DNA from: Corbicula japonica
Taxonomy: Eukaryota > Mollusca > Bivalvia > Venerida > Cyrenidae
Direction of reading: 5' to 3'
DNA: 64,000 nucleotides
Assembly (NCBI GenBank): GCA_038501625.1
Contig: JAZAYU010000227.1
Coordinates: forward strand, 124,001-188,000
Shown here: piece by piece, positions 48,780 through 60,890 of the stretch
Numbering within the stretch: position 1 is the first letter of the stretch
How the letters are laid out: every line of letters begins with the position of its first letter
Program-made: the position numbers and the translations under genes
The notes under the pieces: generated by a model
What the model was told of the DNA's origin: nothing
Databases searched by the model: none
Seen by the model: only the letters and a program-made list of their open reading frames with translations

Positions 48780-51590
48780 AAGCTTAATTAACACTGCCAC
48801 GAAACCGTAGAAACTTAATTTCAGACCACAAAAGCTGCTTCAAAAACAAGATTTAATATTGCATTCTCGCTTTAGCCTATTGAGTGAAGGGTTTTAGTAA
48901 ATTCTAATTTCGCGTAATACACTTTTAACTCGTGCTATCTCAAATTGTAATCGTAAACGTAAAAAAACTAGTTAAACTAAACCAACTAATCAGAACCATA
49001 AACAGCGAAATTAAAAATTAAGACTCCCCTTTTACAACTGTTTCCAATACGAGCCAATATAATAATAACGTTAAGATATTGAATGTTTCAGCTTTGTCTA
49101 GTCTCTAAACAAACCACACAGAATCTTGTGTTCAAAGAAAAAAATCATTTTGTCTATGATTTGGTCAAAGAAAATTACATTGCGGAACGACTTCTGGTAA
49201 ACATCATGAAATGATATTCGCATATTAAAAATGGCCTCTAGCACGCGGCTTATTTTAACGTGGGATGACATTCCCAGATTTTTGAAGGCAATTCAGCTTT
49301 TCCTGAAAGATATTATATTAAACACCACTCTACTCACGTTTGTGTCCTTAAACTATACCGATGCCTCCAGCAGGGAACATGCTTATGTTTCTTGACGTCA
49401 CGTTGCAGTGTTTAACGGGCGTGTATGTGTGACAAATATAAATAGATTCAGAAGGCTCAATAACTAATAAATTTGTGTTTTCTTATAAATGAGGCGAATT
49501 AAAACATCACTAAACTGATTTTGAATAGAAAGATAAATTGGCGTAAATAAGAAAGGGTGTCGTGTCTTCTAATTTTCTTTCTTGCAACCTACTTTCTTTT
49601 TTCATTAATGAGTTCGCACAGTCACTCCTTTACAATCCTTTACGAAGACTTTCATGGTTTTAGAAGACATGAATACATTTTGCTCGTATCCGACGAAAGT
49701 CTTGACCATCCTAATAATTTTTCTTTATGACCTAAGATAAACCAGTTTTGAGAAAACATAAAATTGTTATATATTCTTCGATCAGAAGTTATGTCAATAA
49801 TAAACTTCAGCGATGAGGCATTTATTCTTAATAGATACTTGGATGTATTGCGTAGCGTAAAGTAATACATTTGCACATAAAATAACCTTAGCAGTCCTCA
49901 CGCCAGAATTTCGTCGATTATTGAAGCATTCTGAATGAATGTTTAAAGAATAAAAAGCAACTAAATGATAGCTGTCTCATTTTTAAACTAAAAGATATGA
50001 ATATCAATATAATGTACTGTAGATGGCTCGGACTAAACGTTTCTGGGCATTAATGCCTCATTCCTGAAACTTTAACGCTTTCTTAAATGTAAGTTAGTGA
50101 TGTCTGTTTATTTGAGTATTAATTAAATTTATTTATTTGAATATACAAATAAGAACTAGCAAACGACGTTGACATACTATTCAAATTTGGAAAGAGTGAA
50201 TGCAATTTAATGTTTTATGACGTCAATATATTACTGGTCTGAAAGCTTACTACACTACAAGAAAAAACCTGTTATTTTAAGCAATGAAAACCCGCTTCTG
50301 TCTGTAATTATGCTGACAGGATAATAAGGTGCTTAATAATATTATCGCAATGAATATGCAACCCATTAACGTGTCTCTTAAATTTGGCAAGTTTTATCTG
50401 TCTTGGATATTTTTATGTCTGTTTTAATTCTACATTGTATTTATTACATAATAATGGATGAGAAAAACACTTGCTTTTACTTAGAAGTCATTAGATTGGT
50501 GTAAAATAACCACATATCAGTTACGAAGATTGTGTCAATTATGCAACAAATTGGGAACTCTCAGACATATCATGAACGACATTCAGAACGAACGAAGCAT
50601 TAAGATGATAGAAAAAAAAACTGGCATATTTTAGTGGTCTCATTTGTGGAACTTCAAGAAGTTTATTTATTTGTGACGTTACATATGAATCACGAAAAAT
50701 CATACACTGAAAACAAAGCCTCCCTACAAAGCCAACTAATAGTATAGATGAAGAGAGTTTAACTTAATAACATGACCTATTTACCATGTGAAATGAGTGG
50801 ATTCTGAACAGTAGACTAGATCCTCAGTGGCATATATGTTTAACTAGAAAAAGCAGAAATCAAACAGCTGGTCTTTTTATTGATGTTTTGGTGTTTTATA
50901 TTTATATAATTCCTCACCATATTTATTTTCTTTTTATCTTCCATTTTCTGTGTCTTCTGTTTGTTGCTATTCCTAAAAGGCTTGTTCATTAACGGATGAA
51001 ATTCCTTATTGACAAATATTTCACTGAAATGAGTATTTTATATGAATACAGTATTTTTTTCCAAAAAAATCAAGTGAGTGAAGAAAATTGTTTACTTAAA
51101 AACGTCTTCATACCATCGTTTGAGATGGATCAAAAATGTATTGTTTACTGGTGTAAATATTGAATTGCGCTTAACTTGGGACTAGGCGGCCTGGGCAGTG
51201 ATCTACTTTTTTAATACTGCTCATGAACATGCTCAATCAAACCTTACCTGCAATATTTTCATATTTGTCGTGTTCGGTGGCTTATAAATTTCCTTTTTCA
51301 TCTATTTCAATACCACAGTAGCGTTTCTTGTGCCTTGTTGCGGCTGAAAAAACTCTCCCCGTATATTTAATCAGAGCTATAATCAGTAATGCCTTGGAAG
51401 GTCGTTGAGCTCGATACTTATGTATGTTTATAATACTTCTTAACTTATTTTTGTTTAACAATTTCGGCAAGTTTAAGATGGGTGGTTTCTGTATCCCAGG
51501 ATTGATATGGATAGTTTTCAATCGCAACCAGGATATGCTACATGCTTTTGAATTTGTGCCTTTTGTTACAGATTTTAAGGTTCAATTTCT
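48780..51590 (+). repeat. Old segmental duplication, copy 1
   Basis: Colinear with 59930-63170. Anchors: GAAACTTAATTTCAGACCAC (48808) with GAAACTTAATTTCAGACTGC (about 59999); ACCACACAGAATCTTG (49115 and 60520); CGCAATGAATATGCAAC (50347) with CGCAATGAATATGTAAT (61206); GTCATTAGATTGGTGTAAAA (50487 and 61360); and CTCCCCGTA (51355 and 63118). Best match is about 50255-50710 against 61115-61560. No coding frame is conserved between the copies, so the duplicated material appears non-coding. Confidence 0.7.
51107..51310 (+). repeat. Dispersed repeat family 1, 3' two-thirds
   Basis: Runs from CATACCATCGTTTGAGATGG through GGTGTAAATATTGAATTGCG and CATGAACATGCTCAATCAAA to GTCGTGTTCGGTGGCTTA and TCATCTATTTC. 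It lies within duplication copy 1; the equivalent in copy 2 is at 62645. Confidence 0.8.
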
Positions 51591-51754
51591 AGGGATTTTC
51601 ATTAATTAATTTCCTATTGTTTGTTGGTGTGTGTGTCTGGTTTTTCTCAGAATTCATATTTCAACAGTTAGCATGATTTGATATCAGGCTTAGTTCATGA
51701 CTTGGGGTTGAGGGCAACTCCAAGGCAACCTTCCTGATTAATGATGCTACTATC

Positions 51755-51975
51755 CAAATATGGGGGCTATCATCTTTTAACACCTAGCATAGTAACAGGG
51801 CATATTCCTTATTTGGGGGCTACCCTCTGCTTACACTTAGCAAGGTAACATGCTAACAACTTGTACGGGGCTACCCTCGGTTAACACATAGCTTGGTAAC
51901 GGGCTAACCTATACGGGGGCTGCCATTGTTAACACTTAGCATGGTAACGGGCTAACTTATACGGGGGCTACTTTG
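51755..51975 (+). repeat. Minisatellite of about 50 bp
   Basis: GGGGGCTA-type starts at about 51762, 51815, 51866, 51914 and 51963. Units also share TTAACACTTAGCATGGTAAC and GGGCTAAC. Four to five copies, with 48-53 base spacing. It may interrupt a copy of the family 1 5' region: a segment like 53190-53210 ends near 51540 and a segment like 53265-53315 resumes near 52360. Confidence 0.8.
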
Positions 51976-52359
51976 ACATTGAGCGCTAACTTTAGCCAGG
52001 CTGATTTAGGGTTCTACATCTAAGATCTTATAAAAAGGGAAGTCCTCCTTCTTTCGGGGCTTTTTGGGACTAGTTTATATTGTTAGGTACTTATTGTGAA
52101 GCTTTCGATTTTTCGAAATATTTAACCCTTTTGCTTTTGGTTGGAATTATTATATTTGAATGCTCATTGTATTCGGATTGCGAGAGAACTATTTTCATTA
52201 TCTAAATAGAATAGACTAAATGAATCCTATCTAGAATTCAACACTGCAGTTGTGTGTGTTTTTACTGTTTTATTATAAAATCAGTTTCAGTGTTGGCATT
52301 GTCAGGATAAGTTCTTTAACAGTTGTGTTTATAAAAACTGTTTTACTTTGCCATTTTCA
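51976..52359. other. Unassigned spacer
   Basis: No gene or repeat recognised. Confidence 0.4.
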
Positions 52360-52590
52360 TTGATATGCAGAATTATATTCTTAGATCCCCTGTCAAATTT
52401 CTATTCTGTTGTGATCCGCCCGTTGTTTTTTCGTTTAGGGCAAAACCATTCTTGTTTCTGGGTACCATACGCCGCTGATCAAGGAATGATGTTAATCTGA
52501 AAATGCCCCATTGAAGGTACCATGTTCACCGCCATGTGCATACCATCGTTTCAGTTGGATCAAAATTGTACTGTTTGCGTTTTTTTTAAA
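52360..52590 (+). repeat. Dispersed repeat family 1, 5' half
   Basis: GATATGCAGAATTATATTCT, CCCCTGTCAAATTTCTATTC, CCATACGCCGCTGATCAAGG, TTAATCTGAAAATGCCCCAT and CATACCATCGTTTCAGTTGG match 53265-53470. It breaks off after TTGTACTGTTTGCG, where the 3' hairpin part should begin. Confidence 0.75.
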
Positions 52591-52754
52591 CAAGAAATAT
52601 CTTTAAAAAAAACGGCGTAGATTGTATATGAAATGATGCAGTTTGTAGCTGGAATTATTCACTTCGTCTTGATTTACGAAGGCATTATACACGAAGCTAT
52701 TGTTGTGAAATTTTACACCATAATAGATGAAGTATTAAAGTAATACATAGTAAG

Positions 52755-52830
52755 GCCAGACTTAAAATATTCTTTGTTTCCCCATCCCGACCCAAGCAGA
52801 TTTAGTATGGGTAGGTAGGTAGGTCGAAAT
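52755..52830 (+). repeat. Short copy of a repeat end plus a GTAG run
   Basis: TAAAATATTCTTTGTTTCCC then CATCCCGACCC matches, in inverse, 54555-54590 (GTTTGTTTCCCCATCCACGA on the minus strand). A GTAG tetranucleotide run of three to four units follows at 52811-52824. Confidence 0.6.
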
Positions 52831-53064
52831 ATTTGTTTTATTTGATTTTTTTTTCAGAATAATGATTCACATACAGATATTCTAGGATTAACACCAATGG
52901 GAATACCAACAAAATTTAATAGGTACCAAGTTTACATGTATTATAGATGAATGTCTTTCTGCAAAATGACCAAGTCGTCCTTTTGATAAGCCTCCCCAAA
53001 ACCAGTGCTATATAAATAATGAAATAAACTATAATGAATTAGTGCTATATAAGTAATGAATAAA

Positions 53065-53640
53065 GTCTCCCCGTACATTCAATCAGTGCTGTTATCAATT
53101 ACGTCCTTTGGCGCACTATAGTTATGTACCATTTTAATAGTACTTCTAAAATAACTTTTTTTTAAAAATATTTCGGCCAGTTTATATATGGGTGGTTTCA
53201 ATATCCCAGCCAATATAGATTTGGATATTGTTCAATCACCCCAAGTTGCCTTTGGCGTTGTTTGTGATATGCAGGATTTACATTCTCTGATCCCCTGTCA
53301 AAATTCTATTCTGTTTCAGCACCGCCCATTGTTTTCTCGTTCTTTTATCCCATTCTTTTATCTGGGGACCATACCCCGCATGGAATGATATTAATCTGAA
53401 AATACCGCATTGAAGGTTCCATGTTCACCGCCATTTGCATACCATTGTTTGGGATGGATCAAAATTGTTTTGTTTATTGGTGTAAATATTGAATTGCGCT
53501 CAACCCGGGGCTAGGCGGCGTGGGCAGTAAAATGCATTTCCTTTACTGCCCATGAACAGGCTCGATCAAACCGAGCCTGCAATATTTTCATATTTGTCGT
53601 GTTCGGTGGCTTTCAAAGTTCCGTTTTCATATATTCCTCA
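53065..53640 (+). repeat. Dispersed repeat family 1, longest continuous copy
   Basis: Starts with CTCCCCGTACATTCAATCAG, then TATGGGTGGTTTCAATATCC, CCCCTGTCAAAATTCTATTC, TCTGGGGACCATACCCCGCA, GGTGTAAATATTGAATTGCG, CATGAACAGGCTCGATCAAA and ends at TTCCGTTTTCATATATTCC. This gives the element a visible length near 575 bases. Open frames inside it (for example 53188-53388) are not conserved in other copies. Confidence 0.75.
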
Positions 53641-53750
53641 TTACTTAAAACTGAAATACATTTTAGTACAAATTTCACATTTTGACAGTGGAAACTTTAA
53701 GTTCTGAATTATTATGTATTTAATGGAAATATATTCAGGTACTGATCATC

Positions 53751-54041
53751 TCAGTGTTGCAACATTTTTAACATGAATTTGGATACACTGACTCCTTTGC
53801 AAATTAAGTCACGTAGGTGCTGCAAATAGGACAACCAGTTGCTTTCAATTTCCTTATCACCAACAGACTGAACAACTTCGTCGACAAGGCCGCACATTGT
53901 CAACTTTGTTAATAGTCTACTTTTTATATTAAAGAACGAGTGGTGTCTCCATATTTTACGGACACGGAGACGCAAGCAGAATGTTCCCTTGGTTCGCCAG
54001 ACCTCGCGGAAGACCAAAAAATTGCCGTTCATTCGGTCCAA
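53751..54041 (-). CDS. Unrecognised ORF, possible exon of a repeat-borne gene
   Basis: A 96-codon frame, opening with a TTG codon and with ATG three codons later. Its C-terminal part (LTMCGLVDEVVQSVGDKE; SNWLSYLQHLRDLICKG) has the mixed composition of real protein, unlike the low-complexity chance frames around it. I do not recognise the family. It lies downstream of a second such frame on the same strand (54295-54576) and the two could be exons. No clear acceptor site precedes it, so the case is weak. Confidence 0.3.
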   Translation of the reverse strand: MDRMNGNFLVFREVWRTKGTFCLRLRVRKIWRHHSFFNIKSRLLTKLTMCGLVDEVVQSVGDKEIESNWLSYLQHLRDLICKGVSVSKFMLKMLQH

Positions 54042-54294
54042 TGAGCAATGAATTTTGTCGGACCGAAAAAAGACAGAGATAATGCAAAAAAATAGGTGTT
54101 TGTCTTTTTCAGGTACATTTGTTTGAGATACTTACGTTCACCATTAAAACTTATACCTACCAGTTATTGCTTAGACTGAGGTCATTTTTGATACAGAATA
54201 ACAAATAAGAAAGGTTGAGACGTACATGTAATCAGAGACTTATTACACTACTTCTGGTTTATAAAAGATAGTTCCGGACAGAAGGACCGAAGAC

Positions 54295-54576
54295 TTACGA
54301 CATTTTACAGGTCCGAAGCAAAATCTGCCGGACCTTTCCTACGCCTTTTGCGGAGTCTGAGTTGGCTTTTTTCTCATGCGTTATCGCTAGGCGTCTGATA
54401 ACCTCCGACAGCTTACTTGCGATCGGTTTCGTACTCAAAATGATTCGAAGGAAATGCAATTTTCGCCGCGAGGTGTTTCGTACCAAATAAAAAAAAATAT
54501 CATTTAGATTTCGGCGATAAAATTTTTCGAGTCGCGCCGATTTTTTCGGGTCGGTCGTGGATGGGGAAACAAACAA
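54295..54576 (-). CDS. Unrecognised ORF ending in a consensus splice donor, possible exon
   Basis: The frame reads STTDPKKSARLEKFYRRNLN ... IILSTKPIASKLSEVIRRLA ... GVGKVRQILLRTCKM. The stop codon is part of TC|GTAAGT, a perfect 5' splice-site consensus (minus strand, 54289-54294), suggesting that the exon runs into an intron there. Its upstream end, GTTTGTTTCCCCATCC, also occurs at 52765, so the unit behaves as a repeat. No start ATG is evident and no family is recognised. It could equally be the relic of a mobile element. Confidence 0.35.
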   Translation of the reverse strand: MFVSPSTTDPKKSARLEKFYRRNLNDIFFYLVRNTSRRKLHFLRIILSTKPIASKLSEVIRRLAITHEKKANSDSAKGVGKVRQILLRTCKMS

Positions 54577-54599
54577 TATTTTATTTTAGGCCTAAACTT

Positions 54600-54719
54600 T
54601 TGTTTGATTTTATCTTCTCAAACGTTAGATATTGGCCTTGTCTTAAAACTTTCCGAACAGCCCTTGTACGTGTAAATTAAATCATTTCATTGTGAATCCT
54701 TCACAATGACTTTTTCTTA
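54600..54719. other. Short spacer
   Basis: Nothing recognisable. Confidence 0.4.
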
Positions 54720-54975
54720 AAATTACTTAGTATGAGAACCTGTTGGGGCAAGTGTGAGGTTGGTGCACCCTAGAACCTGGTTTAAACCCGCAGTGGCAAT
54801 TTGATTTGCCACTGACCGTTCCTCGGGTTCTCATTTTTGTTAATTGTTAGTGGTGTCTCTTTTGAAACTGATCATTTTATTAACCATGCTCTCTCCCTCT
54901 CTTCTTCTTGACTGTGTGGGGAGGCTGTTTTTTCTGAATGTGGCGATTCCTGATATGCATATTTCAGTTTTTTAG
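54720..54975 (-). repeat. Dispersed repeat family 2, full copy
   Basis: Minus-strand order: GCATATCAGGAATCGCCACA, AGCCTCCCCACACAGTCAAG, GAGAGAGCATGGTTAATAAA, GAGACACCACTAACAATTAA, CAGTGGCAAATCAAATTGCC, GGTTTAAACCAGGTTCTAGG, GTGCACCAACCTCACACTTG. The copy at 61765-62025 has all segments in the same order. AGTGGCAAATCAAATTGCCACT is a hairpin retained as GTGGCAAGACAATTTGCCAC in the other copy. No coding capacity. Confidence 0.85.
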
Positions 54976-56589
54976 ATTTGAATGTAAAATTACATCCCAC
55001 ACAAATTAAGGAACAGATTAATAGATTTTAATTTTGTTTATAAATGTGAATCTTATAATTATGAAAAACGGATTTTAAAGGTCTTTGCTTTATTAATACC
55101 TTAAACATAAAAAAGTTAGTAGAGGATGCAATAATTACCAAGATAATAAAGAAATTCATTGAATATATTAAGACTTAGTGTGAGCAATAAACAATAATAA
55201 AGAGTTATAAGTGTTTTCTTAAAAACTTGAAGAGAATTCCTAGAATATGTCACAACTTTCTACTCTGAGAAAGCTGTATGCTGTAATTGCAATCTGATAA
55301 AAATCATCTACTGAAAACCGTTGCGACAAGTCAGCACATTGTAAAATCCTCAGTCGCGATAAAGAATAAGTTTTATATAAGAAACGTATTGTAAAAGGCC
55401 TTGGTTGTGCTTATTCTTAAAACATAATATATCAGATGATATATCAATTGCTGAAATAATAAAATATATTTATTGAAGACTTCAAGACTTTAATAGCGAA
55501 CTCATTGTTTATATCGCGTAGCATTTTATATACAGCTGCCCGATTTAAGAGACGGGTAAACATTTTTATTACTGAAAGAGCTGGGATAAATTTCCATTAA
55601 CTAAAAACTCACAAATATTACAATAATTCAAGCTCGCCGATTTTTTTTACTTAATTTTTAAGCTTTACGGTGAAAGCGTAACAACTTTTTCTTTAAACCA
55701 TTTCCACTTACTTTCACTTTCATTTTGTATAGGTTGATATAAAAAAATGACTGTATTGTTGTTGACAAATAATCCTAGCCAATGACGAGTACTGTAGTGT
55801 GCCTCATTTCAACATCTTTCAACTCAAGAGAATAGCAAAGATGTAAACGTGACAGCAATAATCGATTCAAACAGTGTAAACGAATTGTTTAAAAATCCCA
55901 CTAGATACCTCTTCACCCCGCTAGATGCCTCTCTGGTGGAAATGGCTACCAATCGAAATAGTATATTTAATTTTCCCGCTGCATAATAATATAATACGAG
56001 TATTATTTACAGCACTTCATTGGTTAATAAATTAGGTCAAAAGTGAGCTTAGACAGCTACGCCGAAAAAAATGTCTGGCTTTACTGGCAGATTTCGAATT
56101 GGGAAATGTTAAAATGCCAGCTATAAAACAAAAGTTTGAGCATTCGTCAAGAATTTTCACCAATCAGAGCTGCCCTGAAATGCGTCAGAAACAAATACGG
56201 GTTACACGGAAAGTAACGGCCTGACTATAATCAAAGTTGTGCGTGGAACTGATGTGCACTTACTTTATAAAACCTTTTTAAAAGTAAATACAACACGTAC
56301 AAAAGCAAAACAGAAAAAAAATGTTTTAGAATATTGCAATTTATTATATATTAATGTTACAAGTAATTATAAAACATTATTCACATAATTATGTGGTACT
56401 TTTCAAGTTCAGACCTGCAAGATTAATCCTTTTGTCAAGGAAGACCAGGCGCTTTTTTGGCAATCAAAAATACAACTTTTTGTATATTTTGCAATATAGA
56501 GCAATCTAAAGAAACTTGGTGACAAAAATTGGAACCTAAAGCTTATACTCTGTTATGACGCAAATTATTGGCAAAAAATAATACCGGTT
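54976..56589. other. A+T-rich intergenic region
   Basis: No ORF of note and no repeat recognised over about 1.6 kb. Confidence 0.45.
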
Positions 56590-57060
56590 AGTGATCAAAC
56601 TTGATTGTCTTATTGTAAGATATACCAGGTGGGCACTTTAACAAAGTACAATTGTTAATAGCATACGGAGAAGGTGGATACATGATAAATGGAAATTACA
56701 TTAACCATTATTGCTATAAAATATGTTAAGTTATTAAATGCAATACAAATCCCACCGCGCATTATCAGGATCCAAACAATGAATCACACATTATTGCTGT
56801 AAGGTAATTTTGTACGTTAATCCATAGCAAATTCCTTCCACACTTTATTAGGTATACAAACACTGAACAATGAAAGGAAATAGGAAGTGAACCTATCTGG
56901 CCTGTGCTTACAACTACAGATTTCTTTGTAGAATGTTTGATACACTTCGGTGAACCGTTTTGTCATTTTGAGCCCTAATATCAGTATGAAACACATACAT
57001 TATATAAAAATCAGAATTAGTTAGGCTGAAAATTTTAACGTGATATTACAAAGGTAAACG
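56590..57060 (+). repeat. Diverged duplicate of 63470-63850
   Basis: Shared order: ACCAGGTGGGCA against ACCGGGTGGACA; ATTAACCATTATTGC against ATTAACCATTAATGT; TTAGGTATACAAACACTGAA against TCAGGTATCCGAATATTGAA; an AAAGGAAAT tract; ACAGATTTCTTTGTAGA against ACAGATTACTGTGTAGA; GATACACTTCGGTGAACCG against GATAGACTGAAATGGTGAATTG. Non-coding in both places. Confidence 0.55.
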
Positions 57061-58619
57061 GACAGGTTTTGGCTCTACTAACTTATTTACATGTAAATGT
57101 AATTTAAATGACTTTAGCATATAGGTTCGCAATTAAGCATCACGTAACACATACCCGACTTTTAGCTGAATATTATTGTCTGGTTTTCTGGCAAAAATTT
57201 GCCGTAATCAACTTGAAGTTAATTTTCTAGAAAGCAAAGTTTTCATGTCCGTAATGGTCTTCGACTATTTATTATGCTCTCTAGACATGTTTTATAAGCA
57301 AACATAAATATGCTCATAATGCTAAAAATACTAACAATAAACTCTTGAACAAGATCAAATCCATCTTAAGACTTTTATATCCCAAACAAAAACTTTATTG
57401 AAAGTCATGAAAAGCTACGTCATAATTCTTGCAGTTTTATTACCCGTTATTAACTTATCTCACAAAATTTGTCAAGATCTTATTTTAAGCTGAAAACAAT
57501 AAGGCAGCTATTAATTAAGACTTTTATTTTGGCTCTAATTATTTCTGTTTGGTGTATTAAGAGGTGAGTCAGTTTTTGATATTCGATATAAATTAATGGA
57601 TTCTGAAAATGATTTATGTTCTTTTCTGTCTGTTGTTTAAAATAAGGAAGTTAAAGTTGATGAAACTATCGTAGCTATGGGAAAAGGGATCATTATTGTA
57701 ACCCCATAGCAGTAAAAACATCCATCCTACAAAACATAGGAAAAACTTGATCGATAATACAAATTTGATTACAAAACAAAACATCCATCCTACATAAGAA
57801 AGGAAAAACTGAAGTTAGAAAATATAAGGTTTGTTACAAAGGAGCAGTAATCCCACCATGCAATTTAAATGGAACAAATATATTCTGAGATTCTGCAAAA
57901 TATATCCCCACTAGAGCAAACTGTATAACAAGTACATTTCACATTTTAGAGATATGATATAACCCAGCATTCATCCTCTATAGAACAAAACAGGGGATAG
58001 AGGATATTTAATAACGGACGAGCAGTCAAACGATCATACAAAAAATAAATGGAATAAACATTTTAAGTGGCTGCATATCATATCCCAAGTAGAGCAAAAT
58101 CTGTAGCATGAACATTAACAGGTGCAATCACAAAACTGAAGTTCTATGATTTTCTAATTTGCAGTAAATGATAGGTACATATTCCTTGAAAATGAATCAA
58201 CGGCTGTCGAAGGATTAATTTTCATATTCTGCGATTTACGGAAACACTTATTTCACTGTTTAAGACTAAGCCGTCGCATTTTTTTTTTACTTTTTTATTT
58301 GCATATGAGGGTTCGAGTCCCACATAATATAAGAAACATCGACATTATACAATTTACAAATATGCAAACATAACATAAACAAAGATATCACAATACAATT
58401 TACAAATAACAATTACGTGACAGTTGGAAAAAAGCCAATTGTTTAGTTTTTAATAAATGGTAGGTATGATGTTATAATAAAGTTTAATCGATGGGTAAGA
58501 AAATAATTACATAAAAAACGTTTACACGTTAACAACAATGGGGGTAAAAGGTTAACGGCAAATGTATATATTTATAATTATTTCGAAGAAGGACTAGAAG
58601 AATAAGGCATTTTAAGCTT
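57061..58619. other. A+T-rich intergenic region with a two-copy tandem
   Basis: At 57716-57850, AAAACATCCATCCTAC with AGGAAAAAC and TTACAAA recur 63 bases apart (57721 and 57784). The rest, about 1.5 kb, holds no recognised gene. The part nearest 58620 may be the 3' untranslated region of the LINE relic. Confidence 0.45.
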
Positions 58620-59350
58620 AATATGTAAAAAATAACAATATTTTTCAAATATTTAATTATTAGACTACAAAATATAGTAAGATTTTTTAGAACTACATAA
58701 TTTTCGGATTTTATAAGTTCATTAAACTCTTAGATACTTGGTCTTCTAAAAGTATTTGTATTGAGTTATTTTTCTATCGTCTTTAAAAATCAGACAAATA
58801 AGCATATAGTGATACTCATCGCTGTATCGTTACAGATTGGACATTACGTTCGTTTAAAAGAATGTTTCCTCTTTTCCATATTTCTATAGGCAGTTGGTGA
58901 TTTCTTGTAAGAAAAGACATCAAGTATTTGGCAAGATTATTTGAAAGTTTATCAATATAATGACTTCTGACTAAATTAGCCTTAACGTGTTTTATAGTTC
59001 GCTACCAGAGAAGAGTAATTGTTGATTTTGAATGCCATTTTTGAATAAATGTGTCTTTGGGGTTTTTGGAAGGAGACCTTAATTAATAAGCCACTTACTG
59101 TTAATAAAACTCTGTCTTTCCCATATACCCGGAAAGCCAAAATTATATTAATAGTGTTTGATATTATCCAACCATAATGATTTATTTCTGTTTTGAGAAT
59201 AGAGTTTATACAAAAACGAGTACAATTTTGCAGATAATTTTTGAGGTTCATCATTTTCAGTATTTTCGATAAACCTCGACCAAAAAGGTATCATTTTGTC
59301 TTCGGCATTAATTTCTTTTGGCGTGACACCGAACTATAAATTCTAGAAAA
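58620..59350 (-). pseudogene. Non-LTR retrotransposon (LINE) reverse-transcriptase C-terminus, decayed
   Basis: Read on the minus strand with several frame changes: FGVTPKEINAEDKM, PFWSRFIENTENDEPQKL, NRNKSLWLDNIK, YNFGFPGIWERQSFINSKWL, YLMSFLTRNHQLPIEIWKRG, CPICNDT, DEYHYMLICLIFKDDR and KFNELIKSENY-like. This order (a W-rich stretch, RNHxLPIE, then CxxC with HxxxxC) is the one I know from the C-terminal region of animal LINE polymerase proteins, which follows the reverse-transcriptase domain. At least five stops or frameshifts are present, and the catalytic reverse-transcriptase core upstream is missing, as in a 5'-truncated insertion. The clade is uncertain. Confidence 0.75.
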
Positions 59351-59509
59351 TGTACAATTAAAGTAAATAAAATTAAGTGTTAAATTATATATTTAATTTG
59401 AAAAAATCGACTCAAACAAATATGATTTGCCAACTGAACTATACATCTTTAGCAGAACATGACACGTTTACTGCCGGAAAAAGTGCTGTAATCAATTGTA
59501 TAGCCCTTT
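59351..59509. other. Short spacer
   Basis: Nothing recognisable; it is the presumed 5' truncation side of the LINE relic. Confidence 0.4.
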
Positions 59510-59870
59510 ATAGGCAGTTTAGTACGATACATATATTTGTGTAAATATTTCGATGCGATAAACCTGGGGTTAAGCGGCGTGAACAATAATTATAGGTTAT
59601 TATACATTTTACTGTACAATACGGGAATATATTTGGACGAGTACACAGCTTGAAAAGTCATATTGGACGACTTTTTTGGATCCAATACGGGAAAATATTG
59701 GGCGGTCACGTGGTACAATTAAAGGACGCTAATTGGATGAATTTATTAGATGTAGAATAATATGCACTTCCATAACTGCTCATGAACAGTCTCAATCAGA
59801 ATGAATCTGCAATATTTTAATAAGTGTCGTGTTCGGTGGCTTTCAAAGTTTCATTTTCTTCTATTTACAT
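59510..59870 (+). repeat. Dispersed repeat family 1, copy split by an insertion
   Basis: TGTGTAAATATTTCGATGCG and GGTTAAGCGGCGTGAACA are followed by about 170 bases absent from other copies (59588-59760), then CTGCTCATGAACAGTCTCAA, CTGCAATATTTTAATAAG and GTGTTCGGTGGCTTTCAAAG. The inserted part contains a direct repeat (CAATACGGGAATATAT and CAATACGGGAAAATAT). Confidence 0.7.
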
Positions 59871-60837
59871 ACCAAGAATTTGGTCCTGAAACAGAGTTTT
59901 CATATGATAGTATCTATCTTAGGGCATTCACAGCAAGCTGCCTTTCCAAACAAAACAAGTTATTTCTGCCTTTGTATGGTACCGTAGAATATCAATCATT
60001 GAAACTTAATTTCAGACTGCAAAAGCTGCTTCAATCAAAAACAAGATTTAAAATTGGATTCTCCACATCAAAGCCGTATAAAACAATTACTTGAAAGCTC
60101 CCTGAGAACATTACTTCAATAAAATGGCACTTTCAATCGTTTGTTTTATAAATTGTTTCATTAACCTATGTGTTTCGGAGGACAGATTTGGGATTGGAAA
60201 CGAAACTGTTTATACCATTTATACAGAATTGTTGTTTATAACAGACTCGTAAAATAAAGCCTGGAATATTTCTTATATATTGCATCATCATCGTTTGAGC
60301 CTTTGCGTGAATGTTCTTTATTCAAATCTTGCCTTATACAATATTAATCTGTACTTACTGAATTGATTCATACGAAACGATATTAACTAAACTCATTAAA
60401 ATCCAAACAAAAATTGAAAAACCAAGAACTCCCCCCACCCACTGTAAAGAAGCTTCATCATAAGACAAAACCTACTATTAAGAAACTCATTGATACTAAC
60501 AGTGTCCTGCCTCCAAATAAACCACACAGAATCTTGCATTAAGCAAGTAATAATCATTTGAATTATTATGATAATTTTCAATTTCACAGAGTGAAATGAT
60601 ATCTGCGATATAACTTGAAATTGAACATACTCGTATATTCACTTGACATTCAAAATATAAAGACACAACTCTGTACCTAAGTAATGTAACTTAAAAGTTT
60701 GACATAACAGCATTTTTATTGGGTATACTAACTTTAATTTGATTAAAGGGTCGTGTGTTCCACTCCCTGAATTGTTTATTAAACAAATATCGATTTTACG
60801 AAAATGTGAGAGTGAAAACATAAAAGAGATGCTTAGG

Positions 60838-60890
60838 GAGGCTGTGTTTTCTGGCGGTTCCTGAGAGGCATATTTCACCATTTTTATATG
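60838..60890 (-). repeat. Dispersed repeat family 2, short fragment
   Basis: Minus strand: GGTGAAATATGCCTCTCAGG, AACCGCCAGAAAACACAGCC, TCCCTAAGC. Matches the first 55 bases of the family with more changes than the other copies. Confidence 0.55.
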
